A DNA stretch of 29,560 nt from Basidiobolus meristosporus CBS 931.73 (lineage: Eukaryota; Basidiobolomycota; Basidiobolomycetes; Basidiobolales; Basidiobolaceae), in NCBI GenBank assembly GCA_002104905.1, contig MCFE01000867.1, forward strand, positions 1 through 29,560, in the 5' to 3' direction. Position numbers and translations under genes: made by a program. Within the stretch, counting starts at the first letter, position 1; every line of letters begins with the position of its first letter. The notes beneath the pieces are model-generated. The model saw nothing but the letters and a program-made list of their open reading frames with translations. It had not been told where the DNA came from and made no database searches. Of this stretch, positions 9,370-19,710 are shown one piece after another.

Positions 9370-10428
9370 CAATCTGCTGCAGGCTTCGTCTCCACGTAGT
9401 ACTGGTAGCCTGAAATGCATAATGCACTCGCGCGGCTAAAACGATACTGCAAGCGATGGCCGATGCGCATGATGGCTGTAGTCAAGAGCGAAAGCTTGTG
9501 CTGCCTGAGCGAGTAGTATGAGGTCCAAACAAATCTTGCTAAGCGATGTTTGAACGTAGTAGAAGGCTTATTGGCTGCCATACCCGATGTTTCGGAATGA
9601 ATCGACTAAATGCCTTGATCGAGGTCCGATAGAAGGATGGTGTACTATGACCGCATTTGCTCCTCTTACGGGTTGGATCGACTATACTGACACTCCTTCC
9701 AACATATGGCGACCGCCCGATGATCTACAAAGTGCACGACCTCGAGCGTTTCAGATTAATTCCTGTCGATTGTATCTTTGTTTCAATGGCAATATGCTGG
9801 GCACAGCAGTTTCATTTACTTTAGATGCTATTACTTATTCTCCAATCACAGACTAATCCCACCCAGCACCCATCACTACTTGAGTTATCAAGCCCACGCG
9901 GCTAGGGTCTAAGCATCAATGGTTAAAAACACACTGGAGGCAACATTCCTTGCGAAACACAGTCACAGCGTGTCTACTGAGTATACGCTCGCATCTCTGA
10001 CCCAATCCATAACATCTTCACTGCAAACTGCATCTGAAGTGGTGATGACAAAGGAGCAACTTGCCAGCTAGTAACCCGAAATACAAACGCATCTCTTCTC
10101 GCTTACAGAGAAATAGATCGTGAGGATCAGGCTGGGCTGCTCTGCCCTGTCCATTCGCAAACCATGAGACTTGGACTGCTATCGCTATTAAGACCTGCTC
10201 AAGGATGACTCATCAATCGGGACGGACACGCACTCGGTGCCTACCTAGCTCAGCTCAGCCAGTGCGCTGGTTTCAAGTGCTTTACTGACAGTTGCCACAC
10301 AATTTGTTTCGAGATTGCCACGTCTATGTGGATCACTGAGCAATGACAGTGTCTAGTGAGGTGGGCTTTTGGATGCGTGTCGATTCCGCCCCGATATCCT
10401 CCGGCGTTGTGTCTGGTCCTTTGGATCT
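9370..10428. other. Intergenic region upstream of Lys-rich gene
   Basis: Contains the upstream promoter region of the Lys-rich gene. Only short unconvincing open frames (79-89 codons) are present on either strand; no domain, repeat or RNA gene is recognised. Confidence 0.5.
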
Positions 10429-10764
10429 TCATCGGAAAAGCCTATACGGAATAAGCAGCAAGCTCTTTGATATCACGTTACATATCTGAAACCGATGGAT
10501 CATTCGGCATTTCCTAATTGCATGTGCATGATTGGCATTTTGCTCACTACTGGCCACACTGCGTCCTGGCTCACGATGCCCCTTCTCTTTCATCCACCGC
10601 CTAAAGCCTTTATCATGGGTTATGACGTCAGAGACCCACTTATGGAGGAGAACCTCTTTGTAAGGCTTGTACTCCCCTTCAACCTCGATGTCAACATCAG
10701 TGATGAGAGGCACATTATCATGGAAAATGGCCCCTAGAACTAGATTCTTGATTTTGCGTGACAC
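10429..10764 (-). CDS. Uncharacterised ORF, probable exon of an unknown gene
   Basis: The first about 75 residues of this frame look protein-like: KIKNLVLGAIFHDNVPLITD, then DIEVEGEYKPYKEVLLHKWV and GFRRWMKEKGH, with a good mix of hydrophobic, charged and aromatic residues. The frame opens at a GTG with only four more open codons upstream, so a real gene would need an upstream exon or a different start. The last about 30 codons look less natural, and a gtagtgag-type donor lies near 10540. No signal peptide, TM segment or family is recognised. It lies divergently from the SR protein gene, about 300 bp away. It could be a small gene, an internal exon or a relict. Confidence 0.35.
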   Translation of the reverse strand: MSRKIKNLVLGAIFHDNVPLITDVDIEVEGEYKPYKEVLLHKWVSDVITHDKGFRRWMKEKGHREPGRSVASSEQNANHAHAIRKCRMIHRFQICNVISKSLLLIPYRLFR

Positions 10765-11068
10765 ACGCGTTACTCAGCACAGCAAGCCTTCTCCAGTTTA
10801 TGTGGAGATAGACATCAATAGTGACAACAAACAAAAGGAGCAGTCTAGTAGCCACCCTGGATCCTGCTATCTCAGCTCAACTGGACATTTGTTATTATTA
10901 ACCTCCAGGGAAACAAAGCAGGCATAACTGAAACGGTTTTGGAATTTTTCAACTCGGCTCTAGCGATCCAAGCATTTCATCGAGGCGAAACACTAATGCC
11001 ATACAATAGACACATCGGAAACTGCACTCTTGGTCCTTCATCCCTTCTCTTTGGATTAGTCCCCTTCA

Positions 11069-11856
11069 ATGAGTAGAAAAACTTTGTTTGTTGTTGGTTT
11101 TGGTTCAAGCTTACGTGCTCGTGACTTGGCTTATGAGTTTGAAAGGTACTAGGGTCGGGCTTGTCCTTAGTTGCAAGGTCTAATAGCACATGTAAACATA
11201 GATATGGACGTCTTATCCGTTGTGATATCCCGGCACCCAAAAGTCATTCGTCCAGACTGTAAGTAACCATCTTTGTTGAGATACCCGTTTAGAGCCACAC
11301 AAATATGATAAAGCACGTCCTCATCCACCTTTTCGCACAAACAAACAAAAGCTTCGCCTTCGTTGAGTTTGAGGATTCTAGAGACGCCGAGGACGCATAT
11401 GTGGAAATGCATGGGAGGAGTCTTGACGGTCACGCCCTAAGTGTCCAGGTATGTATGGGCTCCCTACCGGATTTGCTTGTCAGCCTAGTAACCCTATTAA
11501 TGAGTGTTTCTCAGTGGGCCAAGAATGCTCCGCCTAAAGGCTGGAGGGGAGGCAGGTCTCGCTCACCCCGCCTTAGTAGCCATTCGCACTCACGTGATCG
11601 CAGTTGGTCACCTCAGGGTAGTCGCGGCCGCCGCTCATACTCACGTTCCCGTTCCCCCACCCACGAGCATGCCATAGGTAATAAGCGTCGGCCAGGATCG
11701 AGGAAGCCCCATTCACGCTCGCCACCTCCAATACGCTCACCAGTACGCATTCGTTCGCCTGATTCCGAAAAAAGTGATTCTAATGGCCACCAGAGACCAC
11801 GCTCTACCTCCCCCATTGACTCGCCTAGCAAAGCAATGTCTGAGCCACAGGATTGA
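11069..11856 (+). CDS. srp1: Srp1-type SR protein: one RRM plus RS tail (190 aa)
   Basis: Exons 11069-11145, 11202-11258, 11352-11448 and 11515-11856 join in frame (573 nt). Introns are 56, 93 and 66 bp, all gt...ag; the first donor is gtacta and the others are gtaagt and gtatgt. The RRM occupies about residues 5-77: RNP2 is LFVVGF, the helix is RARDLAYEFERYG, then LIRCDIPAPK, RNP1 is FAFVEFED, followed by DAEDAYVEMHGRSLDGHALS and the closing QWAK. Residues about 88-190 form a low-complexity RS domain with many SR/RS and SP dipeptides (RSRSPR, SYSRSRSPTHE). Family knowledge: nuclear pre-mRNA splicing regulators, phosphorylated on the RS tail by SRPK-type kinases. The start ATG gives the expected short leader before RNP2. 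The third intron is in frame and free of stops. Orthology to fission yeast Srp1 is inferred from the single RRM and its motifs. Confidence 0.9.
11449..11514 (+). other. In-frame, stop-free intron of the SR gene
   Basis: gtatgt donor, ctattaatga branch-like element and tttctcag acceptor. Its 66 nt are 22 codons without a stop, so retention would insert 22 residues between the RRM's ALSVQ and WAK. Confidence 0.75.
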
Positions 11857-12114
11857 TTCTGGGAGGGAGTGCACCAACGTACACGCCTTTCAACCCTCGC
11901 ACAGCCCCTCATTTGATTCAAGCGTCACGAGGTTTGTAGACCGAGCTCAGATTTCACCAGCCTCGGTGAAACTTCGCTATATCGTCGAAAGCATCACTTA
12001 TCAATACCACAATCTTACCCACGTTGGTTGTCATACTACGCTTACGATTGAGACTCTTCACACCACACTATCACACAAGATTGCTCACTAGTTTGTTGCC
12101 GAGTATATACATCT

Positions 12115-12120
12115 ATTAAA
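12115..12120 (+). terminator. ATTAAA polyadenylation signal candidate for the SR gene
   Basis: ATTAAA variant signal about 260 nt past the stop codon of the SR gene. The intervening sequence holds only weak open frames. The assignment rests on position only. Confidence 0.35.
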
Positions 12121-12508
12121 GAGTCGTTGGTCCGAACTTCATTGCGGTAGAAGAAATGAAAAGGGGATGGATCAGCTGGTCTTCATAGAGTTTATTCATC
12201 ACATCAATCAGAGCAGCACCAAGCCAACCGCCAACCGTGCTCTAAACAACTGTGTCTCTAGGGGTTCGACCTAGTCAACTTAATCCAGGTAAACGATCCT
12301 CACAAGCAGCTCTTCATCAAATGATGCCAGTATAAATTTCCTTCTAATGCACGGATTGCCGGATCTACAACACTACATACATTTGGGATACTGCAGAGAA
12401 ATCAACCTTACCGCAAAAAATCTGGTGAAATGGAGGAGTAGGAAATAAAAGTGATAGTACTTCGAGGTGGCTTATCAATCATTCTTGGCGAATCAGCATC
12501 CGGGGGGA
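12121..12508. other. Intergenic 3' region shared by two convergent genes
   Basis: Between the end of the SR transcript and the stop of the DAKKD-repeat gene. A minus-strand AATAAA at 12190-12195 could serve the DAKKD gene, but is about 315 nt past its stop. No gene is seen. Confidence 0.4.
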
Positions 12509-13648
12509 CTATTCCATGGTACGCCCTCGGTTGAAGAAACCGCGGATGCCCTCGCGAATGGCGTGGAATGGGCCTCCCTTGGGGTGCCCTTTCTTGTCAT
12601 CGCTCTTGCTTTCTTGTTTGGTGTCGCCCTTGGCCGGGTCCTCCTTTTTCGTGGCATCCTTGAGCGGTGAGTCTGCTTTGGCTTCGCGCTTTTCGACTGC
12701 TCTAGGATTTTCCCGGTCGAAGAACTCTCTGAAGGAGTCTGTAAGTCTTTGGAAAGCACTTGTATCATCCTTCTTTGCGTCGTCCTTCTTTGCGTCGTCC
12801 TTCTTTGCATCGTCCTTCTTTGCATCATCCTTCTTTGCATCATCCTTCTTTGCATCGTCCTTCTTTGCATCGTCCTTCTTTGCATCGTCCTTCTTTGCAT
12901 CGTCCTTCTTGGCATCGTCCTTCTTTGCATCGTCCTTCTTTGCATCGTCCTTCTTGGCATCATCCTTCTTTGCATCGTCCTTCTTGGCATCGTCCTTCTT
13001 GGCATCGTCCTTCTTTGCATCGTCCTTCTTTGCATCGTCCTTCTTTGCATCATCCTTCTTTGCATCGTCCTTCTTGGCATCATCCTTCTTTGCATCGTCC
13101 TTCTTGGCATCACCTTTGCCCAAAATACGTTGTAATGCGGAGAACGCCTCTTGAATCAAGGTATCAGCTTTGGCGGAATCTTTTGGAAGAAGATTACGCC
13201 TAGTTAAGGCCGCAGTAATTTTGGCCTTCAGCACACTTTCTGGAGGAACCTGCTTTGCCTGACGTTTTTCTACTACCTTCTTCTGTTTGTTGAGCATGAT
13301 AAGCTCTTGAGTTATCTTCTGGATGGCTAGTTTATGCGACTCTTGTTCGCCAGATACATCCTTTGGATGCTTTTTTTTGACCATATGAAGTATCTCCTGG
13401 ACCAAACCCTCCTGCTTCGCATGCTCTTTCGGTAGCACGTTTCCGTGGGATAACTCGTTTTTGATCATCATGATCAAATTGGTATCTTTGTTGGGTAACT
13501 GGATATTTTGATTCGGACGGCCAATAATGGTATCTTGTTTACCCATGAGCTCTGCCTCGGTAGCCCCACTGTCGCCAAGAGCCTGGGCCATTGTGCCCAC
13601 GACACAAATGGCAAAGGCCACTTTAGTGAGTATTCCTGATGCACGCAT
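12509..13648 (-). CDS. Secreted protein with 23 DAKKD pentapeptide repeats (379 aa)
   Basis: Intronless frame from a clear ATG. Residues 1-23 are a signal peptide ([16 protein letters not shown], cleavage near A23). Residues 24-179 are helical and charged, with two similar units: [20 protein letters not shown] (70-89) and [20 protein letters not shown] (152-171). Dibasic Kex2-type sites occur at KR128-129, RR150-151 and KR320-321; the last is followed by EA, as in Kex2/Ste13 substrates. Residues about 181-295 are 23 exact copies of a charge-balanced pentapeptide (A-K-K-D-D). The tail holds another loose pair, DSFREFFDR and EGIRGFFNR, around a Lys/Asp-rich linker. No family is recognised. Like the Lys-rich giant 3.2 kb away it is extracellular by prediction, Lys-rich and on the minus strand, but the two share no obvious homology. 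Function unknown; matrix, wall or processed secreted peptide precursor are possibilities. Confidence 0.82.
   Translation of the reverse strand: MRASGILTKVAFAICVVGTMAQALGDSGATEAELMGKQDTIIGRPNQNIQLPNKDTNLIMMIKNELSHGNVLPKEHAKQEGLVQEILHMVKKKHPKDVSGEQESHKLAIQKITQELIMLNKQKKVVEKRQAKQVPPESVLKAKITAALTRRNLLPKDSAKADTLIQEAFSALQRILGKGDAKKDDAKKDDAKKDDAKKDDAKKDDAKKDDAKKDDAKKDDAKKDDAKKDDAKKDDAKKDDAKKDDAKKDDAKKDDAKKDDAKKDDAKKDDAKKDDAKKDDAKKDDAKKDDAKKDDTSAFQRLTDSFREFFDRENPRAVEKREAKADSPLKDATKKEDPAKGDTKQESKSDDKKGHPKGGPFHAIREGIRGFFNRGRTME
12765..13109 (-). repeat. 23 x 15-bp coding minisatellite (DAKKD)
   Basis: Exactly 345 bp. On the plus strand each unit reads tcRtccttcttKgcR. All variation between copies falls at third codon positions (GAC/GAT for the two Asp codons, GCA/GCC for Ala), so every copy encodes the same five residues. 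All other reading frames are also open through the array, giving false ORFs. Confidence 0.95.
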
Positions 13649-13829
13649 GTTTTATTTATCTAGAGCGCTCTAAGGTACGGTAGGTGATAGAGAGTATGGC
13701 TGGTTGGGGCCGGAAAGGTATCTATATTGAGATTGGATAAGAGGATATGAAGACACTGCTTTCTGAAGACAATATCTCCACTACAGCACAACTGAGTCAG
13801 ATATCCTTGATGAATCCCTCAATCGCTCG

Positions 13830-13837
13830 TTTATATA
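13830..13837 (-). promoter_or_regulatory. TATA box candidate for the DAKKD-repeat gene
   Basis: TATATAAA on the minus strand about 185 bp upstream of the ATG. A weaker TATAGATA at about 13718-13725 sits 70 bp upstream, the same spacing as in the Lys-rich gene, so which element is used is undecided. Confidence 0.35.
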
Positions 13838-15148
13838 GAGTCACCAAGCCTGTGATCTTTCACGTTGTTCTCCCAGGAAGCGGGAGGGGCAATGAAAGAT
13901 CGCCTCTTGATTGATGTACCATGCATTGCACTGCCGCTAGTGATACCAGAGTCTCCTGCACCTCTAGTTGGCCCTTATGTACGATGCCCATATACATGTT
14001 AACAAGGTGCCACCACTCCTCTAGCAGGCCTCGCACACCCCCTTGGAGATGATGATTGTAGCGGCAGTATTGGATTGTGGGTGCACTCACCACAAATTCC
14101 ATGGTCCCGCCGAATTCGTAGTATTGCACCAGCAAGGCTCTACCATGTATCCATTGAGCGAATCAGCAACACAAGAACAGTATCAGTTCACTCTAGTAAA
14201 TAGCAGAAGATAGCCCTATCCGTCACACAGTAAACTGTGGATCAAAAGTGAGACAGAGGAGCAACAATTGTATCAAGGGATCTGCGAAGGATCATGAAGT
14301 GGATTGGGAATACGAGTAATGGGCATGGCTATTCTCTGGATCTCGCTGCACCTCAAATGAGGAGGTTAGTGAGCTGGCTGATCAGTCGAACGATCCGTTT
14401 CAATTGAGCCTCTGCAAGTTCTTACACGTGGCTCATGTGGCGGATGTCATGGCGATTAGTCCCTAGATAAGAGCCAGCGCTAATTAGATGGGAGGGCCTT
14501 GCGAAACGCATCGGACACCACATTGCACGTGTTCATCAGTGTTTGGTCTGGTCACTTAGCGTGCTGCTATCGCTGGGTGCGTGGGAACTCTATGCACACC
14601 AAGCTTTGTGGATGCTGTTCGCAAGCTGCATCACTATTCTGGTGCAGCTGGATGTTGTGAAAAACTGGAGGCGAATACCCAACCACGTGGGATCATTGAT
14701 GCTTGCTACTCAGAGCACACCAAGTTAAAAGCTACCGAAGAATAGCAACTTTCGTAATGAATCTGGCGATTCATCGTACAGCGTGCATGATCTGGGCACT
14801 GCTAGCGCCAGGATTTATTAGAGTCAACGGAAACTAGTTTACTGATACTACAATTCAACGAGGGAAATGGCCCATTGATTCAAAATGTATCCTTGATAAT
14901 GTCTATGAACAATCGACTAAGTACAACGGAATGGATTCCCACGAGGGTAGCGCGCTATAGATAAACGATATAGAAAAGCCCTAATCCTATTGCCGTCACC
15001 ACGGCACGGCTACCTCGGGACATGTATGCACATCGACCACCAAAGTCCAACTGAGGTCGTGGTAGGCTCCACTGGGATTCCCACTACCAATAATCATATT
15101 TACAATGAAGATTAGATCAGCCAGGATCAAAACAAGTGCCTTGACTGG
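13838..15148. other. Intergenic region with one weak ORF
   Basis: Minus-strand frame 13860-14135 contains a natural-looking stretch (GLLEEWWHLVNMYMGIVHKG) but no recognisable domain and no supporting signals. The rest, including the 3' side of the cyclin gene, shows no gene, repeat or RNA. Confidence 0.4.
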
Positions 15149-15708
15149 TCATTGGGAGCCCCGCCAGTCCATGGCAACACCATTATCTTGGAGGAAGGCG
15201 TGGATCTCCTCGGAATCCACCCACAGATCGAATTGGAGGAAGTTCAGAAAGGCGCGCTCCATTCGATTGATCTCCTTCGAGCTCCAGCGGTTCCCGACGA
15301 CCTGCACAAGCTTGGCGGTGGTCAAAGGTTTATCATCCAGGAACTTGCTCGCGATCAAGATTCCCGCGAGGAAGATTCGATGGCACGCCCCGTACTCACC
15401 GACAGACCCTGAAGGTAACGCCTTCTTGAAGCGCTCGAAGTACACTAGGGTGGCCAAGAGAATCTCGACGGAGAGTTTGGCGCCGCAGACCGTCTCCCGG
15501 ATGAAGTCTGAGAGAGGAGGAAGCGGCTGCGTGGCGCCAGCCAGGGATGCAGGACAGTTCAACAACGAGCCAACCGATTGGGTTGTAAAGTCTACGGAAC
15601 AGGAAATGTCAGTGAGTGGCCAGATCCAATCATCGCGTACAGCTACTTACCAATAAGGCTGTCGGGCAGCGGATCCCACGTAGCAGGGGTGTCAATTGCA
15701 CAGCTCAT
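15149..15708 (-). CDS. Pho80/Pcl-type cyclin, N-terminal cyclin box only (166 aa)
   Basis: Exons 15708-15651 and 15591-15149 are joined across a 59-bp intron (gtaagt...ccgtag, phase 1). The N-terminus MSCAIDTPATWDPLPDSLID leads into a single cyclin fold at about residues 45-150: LSDFIRETVCGAKLSVEILL, ATLVYFERFKKALP, RIFLAGILIASKFLDDKPLT, NRWSSKEINRMERAFLNFLQ and FDLWVDSEEIHAFL. The Lys in LIASKFLDD is the conserved cyclin Lys, and the KEIN..E helix contains the Glu expected to pair with it at the CDK interface. Family knowledge: Pcl/Pho80 cyclins bind Pho85-type CDKs and control phosphate response, morphogenesis or the cell cycle. The protein stops 8 residues past the box, shorter than most Pcls but like compact members. 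A TATA box lies about 115 bp upstream. The particular Pcl subfamily cannot be assigned. Confidence 0.85.
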
Positions 15709-15822
15709 GAGATGGGTGGGGGAAAGTACTAGGGACAGGCAGAATCCACGCGATATGGACACGATTCCGATGGATGGCAAGGTAAAACACAGTTTGAGAA
15801 TCATCGGTGAGTTTACTCCGCC

Positions 15823-15831
15823 TTATATATC
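15823..15831 (-). promoter_or_regulatory. TATA box of the cyclin gene inside a short inverted repeat
   Basis: A TATATA core on the minus strand, about 115 bp upstream of the cyclin ATG. It is enclosed by CCGCCT (15818-15823) and AGGCGG (15835-15840). Confidence 0.45.
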
Positions 15832-15840
15832 TCGAGGCGG

Positions 15841-18800
15841 AGACAGAGGAGCCAGACAACCGGTCATCTGACTGCAAGCAAGCGCAGAACACTGGTGACC
15901 AATCGGGCGGCTGTCGGGGACGGTCTTATTGGGTACGAAGTGGATTTCAGACGAAGGTGAGTGGACACCAATTTGTTCGAAATGGTTACCACAGTAATTT
16001 GATACCATTGCCATGAATGGCAGGTCGCTTTGCAACCCTACTAGGCATGCCCTAAATCCGAACGCTTCGCTGTGATTGGAGCAGCCCATATATCTGGCAC
16101 GATTGCAACCAGATTGCCTGCCACTCGCCAAGCTGTGCCACGCTCCTCAAATTGCTGATGCAGAGTGGTGCATCCTATTACCTGATGAGATGCGACTAGC
16201 TGAGCGGAATCAGCACCGCCTGACATATAAGGGGAATCGTGAAATGGCTGCTGTGGATTCGTTGATCATCAACCTCAGTGCCATACGCTGCCTGATCAGG
16301 AATGGGAGCCAGCCAGATCTGTGTGGCAACGGAGTCGTCTTGGGCAGAGCTAAGCCAGCTGCAAATGCATGGAGGGCCATTCTCGACCTCATGCAAGCTT
16401 GGCTTGGCCTAGCTCTGATCAATGAGACTCGGGCCATGGGGCAGCAGGGATGCGGATGCGGCCGCCAATTGTCTGGGCGTCCTGCGAATGCCGCCAACTT
16501 TGAAACCGACACATAGTCATGGCTCACGGCAGACAGGCGAAACAGCCAGATTGGAATGACCAGCATCATCATGGTTTTGATGGGGCGGTTTCCAAATACG
16601 AACGCCCGTTCTGACCGTGGCCACAAAAGACCACATGCTAATCCCACCTCAGCCTGAAATGTGATGATACAGTGATCACGCCCCTCAACAGTCTGCGTAG
16701 AAAATTTGCGCATGCTTACCGCATCGCACATCGACGTATCTGATGAGGCGGATGGGTTGGTGCCGCTTGCGCCCTCCTGATTGGCCAGCGATCCAACAAA
16801 GGAGAGGTGAAAATTTCCACACCCTGATCCGAAGGGGCTGATCAGCTGATGCGTAGGCCAATCCTTCAGCATGGAATTGGCCATCAAGGCACCGATTCTC
16901 CATTTTAAGCAATGGTGGGATTGTCCTTTTGGCTGGATCGTCGATTCCTCGAACCATCGAATTGGTTGGGGCATCTCTCAAGTTGTCATGGCATCGAGGT
17001 GGACGATTGAGAGCCTCGGAGTGTGTCGCCCATCTGGTCGAGAAAAAAAATTCCCATTGGGGAGGAGCCGTCGTCGCCACCAAAGCGTCACATTTGGCCG
17101 TTCGTTTTGGCAACCAGGTTACATGGGCCACATTTCGAGCCCAGCATCGATACTAGAAATGGTCCTTCCAGCAAATCATCGGTGGTTGGGATGTCGCCGA
17201 CACCCAAATGGAATGGTCGCCCCACGCTGGGCCTTGGGACGTTTTTGCTGGCCATGATTTCCATCTTAGTCACCATCTCAGCTCCGCATCTCCTCACCCA
17301 CTCCCTGGGGGTTGGCTGGAGCTCCCTTCAGCTGGCAACAGTTGCGTCTCCGGAGCAGAGCTGTCGCACGACTGGCCATTTCACATGTGAGCCAACCCCG
17401 CCATGGCCATGTTGGCCCCTCTCGACGGCATCCTCATCCTTAGCACACAAGTCGGTGGCGTGTTTCAGGTTTCCACATAGTCATGCTGATCCGCGACGAA
17501 ACTCAATTCTTATTAGTGGTTGTCCACCATTCTACTTCTGGGCTAGTGTATTATCACCACATGTCAAATCCCCAAAATCACATGAGATCATCCCACAGGA
17601 GAGTAGGTGATGTTAGCAGGCCCTGTGTGTGACAGGTTTCCATACCACGTCGGTAGTTTGGGGCGGGTGCTCATCCTACACGCATTCGACTGAGTCAGTA
17701 ATGCTCCAAACAGCAGTCAGCATGTCGGCTCGAGACGGTTGCATTTTTCCAACAGGTGTGTCGCCTGTGGATTTCGAATTGTTGGATGGTACCCCGAGCG
17801 CATATGACCCTTGGGATTACATTGCGGGATGGAGATGGTAAGGAGTGCTACCCTCATTGAGTCGATTCCCAAAAGTACCTCTTCGGAGTTATCGAGACCG
17901 TGGCCACAGGTTAGTGAAGTATGGATACCACGTCATAGTCAATCGTTTCTGAGCGGTGGACTCTAATATCATTCGTGTGAGTTACTAGCCAGGCACCGTG
18001 CAAAAAACAAAGCGACAACAACACAAAGTTAGGTTGGGTGTGGTTTCGGCAGACCATCAGCCAGTCGAGGTCGGCCTTGCCATGAAAGGGTTTCCCTCAT
18101 GGCTGCTAAGGGTGATTGGTGGGACCCTTGCCCCAGCACCTATAAGGAATTGGCATGGTATACAGCACTTGGTTAAATGTAGGTTGCGCACAATGATTGC
18201 GATCTTAAGGGCTAAGAGCTAATCTCAGTGGAGGCTAGGCCATCTGAGCCGAATTTTCTCGAAAAAAAAGCTCGACTGAGATACACACTATTTGGTGAGA
18301 CTGGCACATCTACCTGATGTCAATCTTGGGGCGGGGAATCGAGGAGCGGTGGTGATGGAACTGCTTGTGCTTAAGAGCCGTAAGCAGGGTGCGCCCTCAC
18401 GCCTCACTAGCCAAATATACCAGCAGCCATTTGGTCAAGTATGGGCTGAATTGGTCCCCCTTGGCTACATAGACGTTGCTGGTGATCATTACCATAATAA
18501 TCAGGCCCTAAACACTCTTTAAACTTCCCTTTCTCCACGCACGACTATAATTGCACTTTATTTGCCTGTCCAAGACTCGATCGGTTGCTACTCAATTTGT
18601 CCCAATCTCTGGCCAATGGTCGTCCGAGTAGCTATCCTTTCCGAATTGGATAGCGCCATTCGATACCCAAAACAGCCGTGGGTTTGGATGCTTGGTAAAG
18701 TCCTGAAGAGATGTAGACTGAGGGCTGCACTTGGTCGGAAGAGTACAGGTGGAATGGCTCTCTAAGCAGGCTGCTTACAACCTCGTAAGCCCAGCCCATC

Positions 18801-19640
18801 CAAACCCCATGCTTTGATGGCCACATCGGTACCAACGAATTTACTGCAGAGGAAAGTTGGAAGTTTAATCGCGCCATCACCAAATCGAGCCTGCCCACTC
18901 CCGTTGCCGTCTCTGATTTGTCAAGATGGTTGTACCCCTCTACCCGCTCATCAATCAACTGTATTCATCATGATTATTGTGTCATGGCAATTTAATGACC
19001 GTGATGGCATTCGTCAAAGATCACATCAGTTGGTAGCATGGGGCCGAATGCGATCGCACCCGAGGTCACCTTAGCAGCCAACAACATAACAAGGCCCCCG
19101 CTGTAGGGAAGGCGTGGAGGTGGGCAAAGCATGCGTAGAGCCAGCGTCGCCAAGCCGTCAGAACGAAAAAAAATGGGCCGTCGAGGTCGAAAATTTGGAA
19201 TTCAAAATCCCAACCGGATGAGGGCCAAACCGAGTTAGTCGAGCAAAGAATATATGATCCCTTTCCATTCTGGTGCGAGGATGGCCAAAAAGGGGATTGG
19301 AATGCAATACATTGGCTGGCCTGAAATCCATCACCACCATGCCATTCGGCCCCACCCAGTCAATCGAGGGAAATGGATTTTTGTGTTCAAAATTTTCTTT
19401 GTTTTCTTCCGTCCATAGAAGTTGATCGAATATCTAGGGGATGAAAAAAAGTTTCCTCGAACGACTATTGGTAATTGGGGGTGGCCAGCAATAGACCAGG
19501 TTGCTTTTGGTGACCAGTTCCCAGGTACGCTGTTGTCATGAGTGGTTACAAGATAGGATCATCCACCACGGCGAGCCACCGATTTTTTTTTCTTTGTGCG
19601 CGGGGTACAACAACAAAACTACCCGGCAGTCACTAAAGGA
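15841..19640. other. Long apparently non-coding region upstream of the DUF3020-like gene
   Basis: About 3.8 kb with no recognisable gene. Several open frames of 130-254 codons overlap on both strands (longest 16210-16974, minus), but they have scrambled, Pro/Ser/Trp/Cys-rich composition and no motif. Homopolymer A/T runs become frequent from about 18260 onward. It is probably an extended regulatory region or contains non-coding transcripts. Confidence 0.45.
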
Positions 19641-19675
19641 CCGTCTCTTTTCCTTTTCCTCTCCTCTTTTCTCTA
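19641..19675 (+). promoter_or_regulatory. CT-rich tract before the DUF3020-like gene
   Basis: A 35-nt pyrimidine tract ending in tctctag 36 nt before the ATG. It may be a fungal CT-box core promoter element or the 3' end of a 5'-UTR intron; the sequence does not decide between them. Confidence 0.35.
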
Positions 19676-19710
19676 GAGAGGGACAGTCACAGGGTTATTA
19701 GGTTTAGGAT

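Noticed and set aside
12260-12285. tRNA T-arm look-alike (ctagg ggttcga cctag)
   Set aside because: The loop register is wrong for a T-arm (no C61 after TTCGANN), no A-box is found upstream at the right distance and no acceptor stem can be paired.
12493-13203. Open frames in all other phases across the DAKKD array (MQRRT, ASSFF, HRPSL and IVLLC repeats)
   Set aside because: The 15-bp unit lacks stops in every frame. Only the minus-strand DAKKD frame has a signal peptide, unique flanks and synonymous-only variation.
17023-17610. 195-codon plus-strand frame as a gene
   Set aside because: It opens inside a sequence that overlaps other equally long frames, and has Pro/Ser/His/Trp-rich scrambled composition, no motif and no clear promoter or splice signals.
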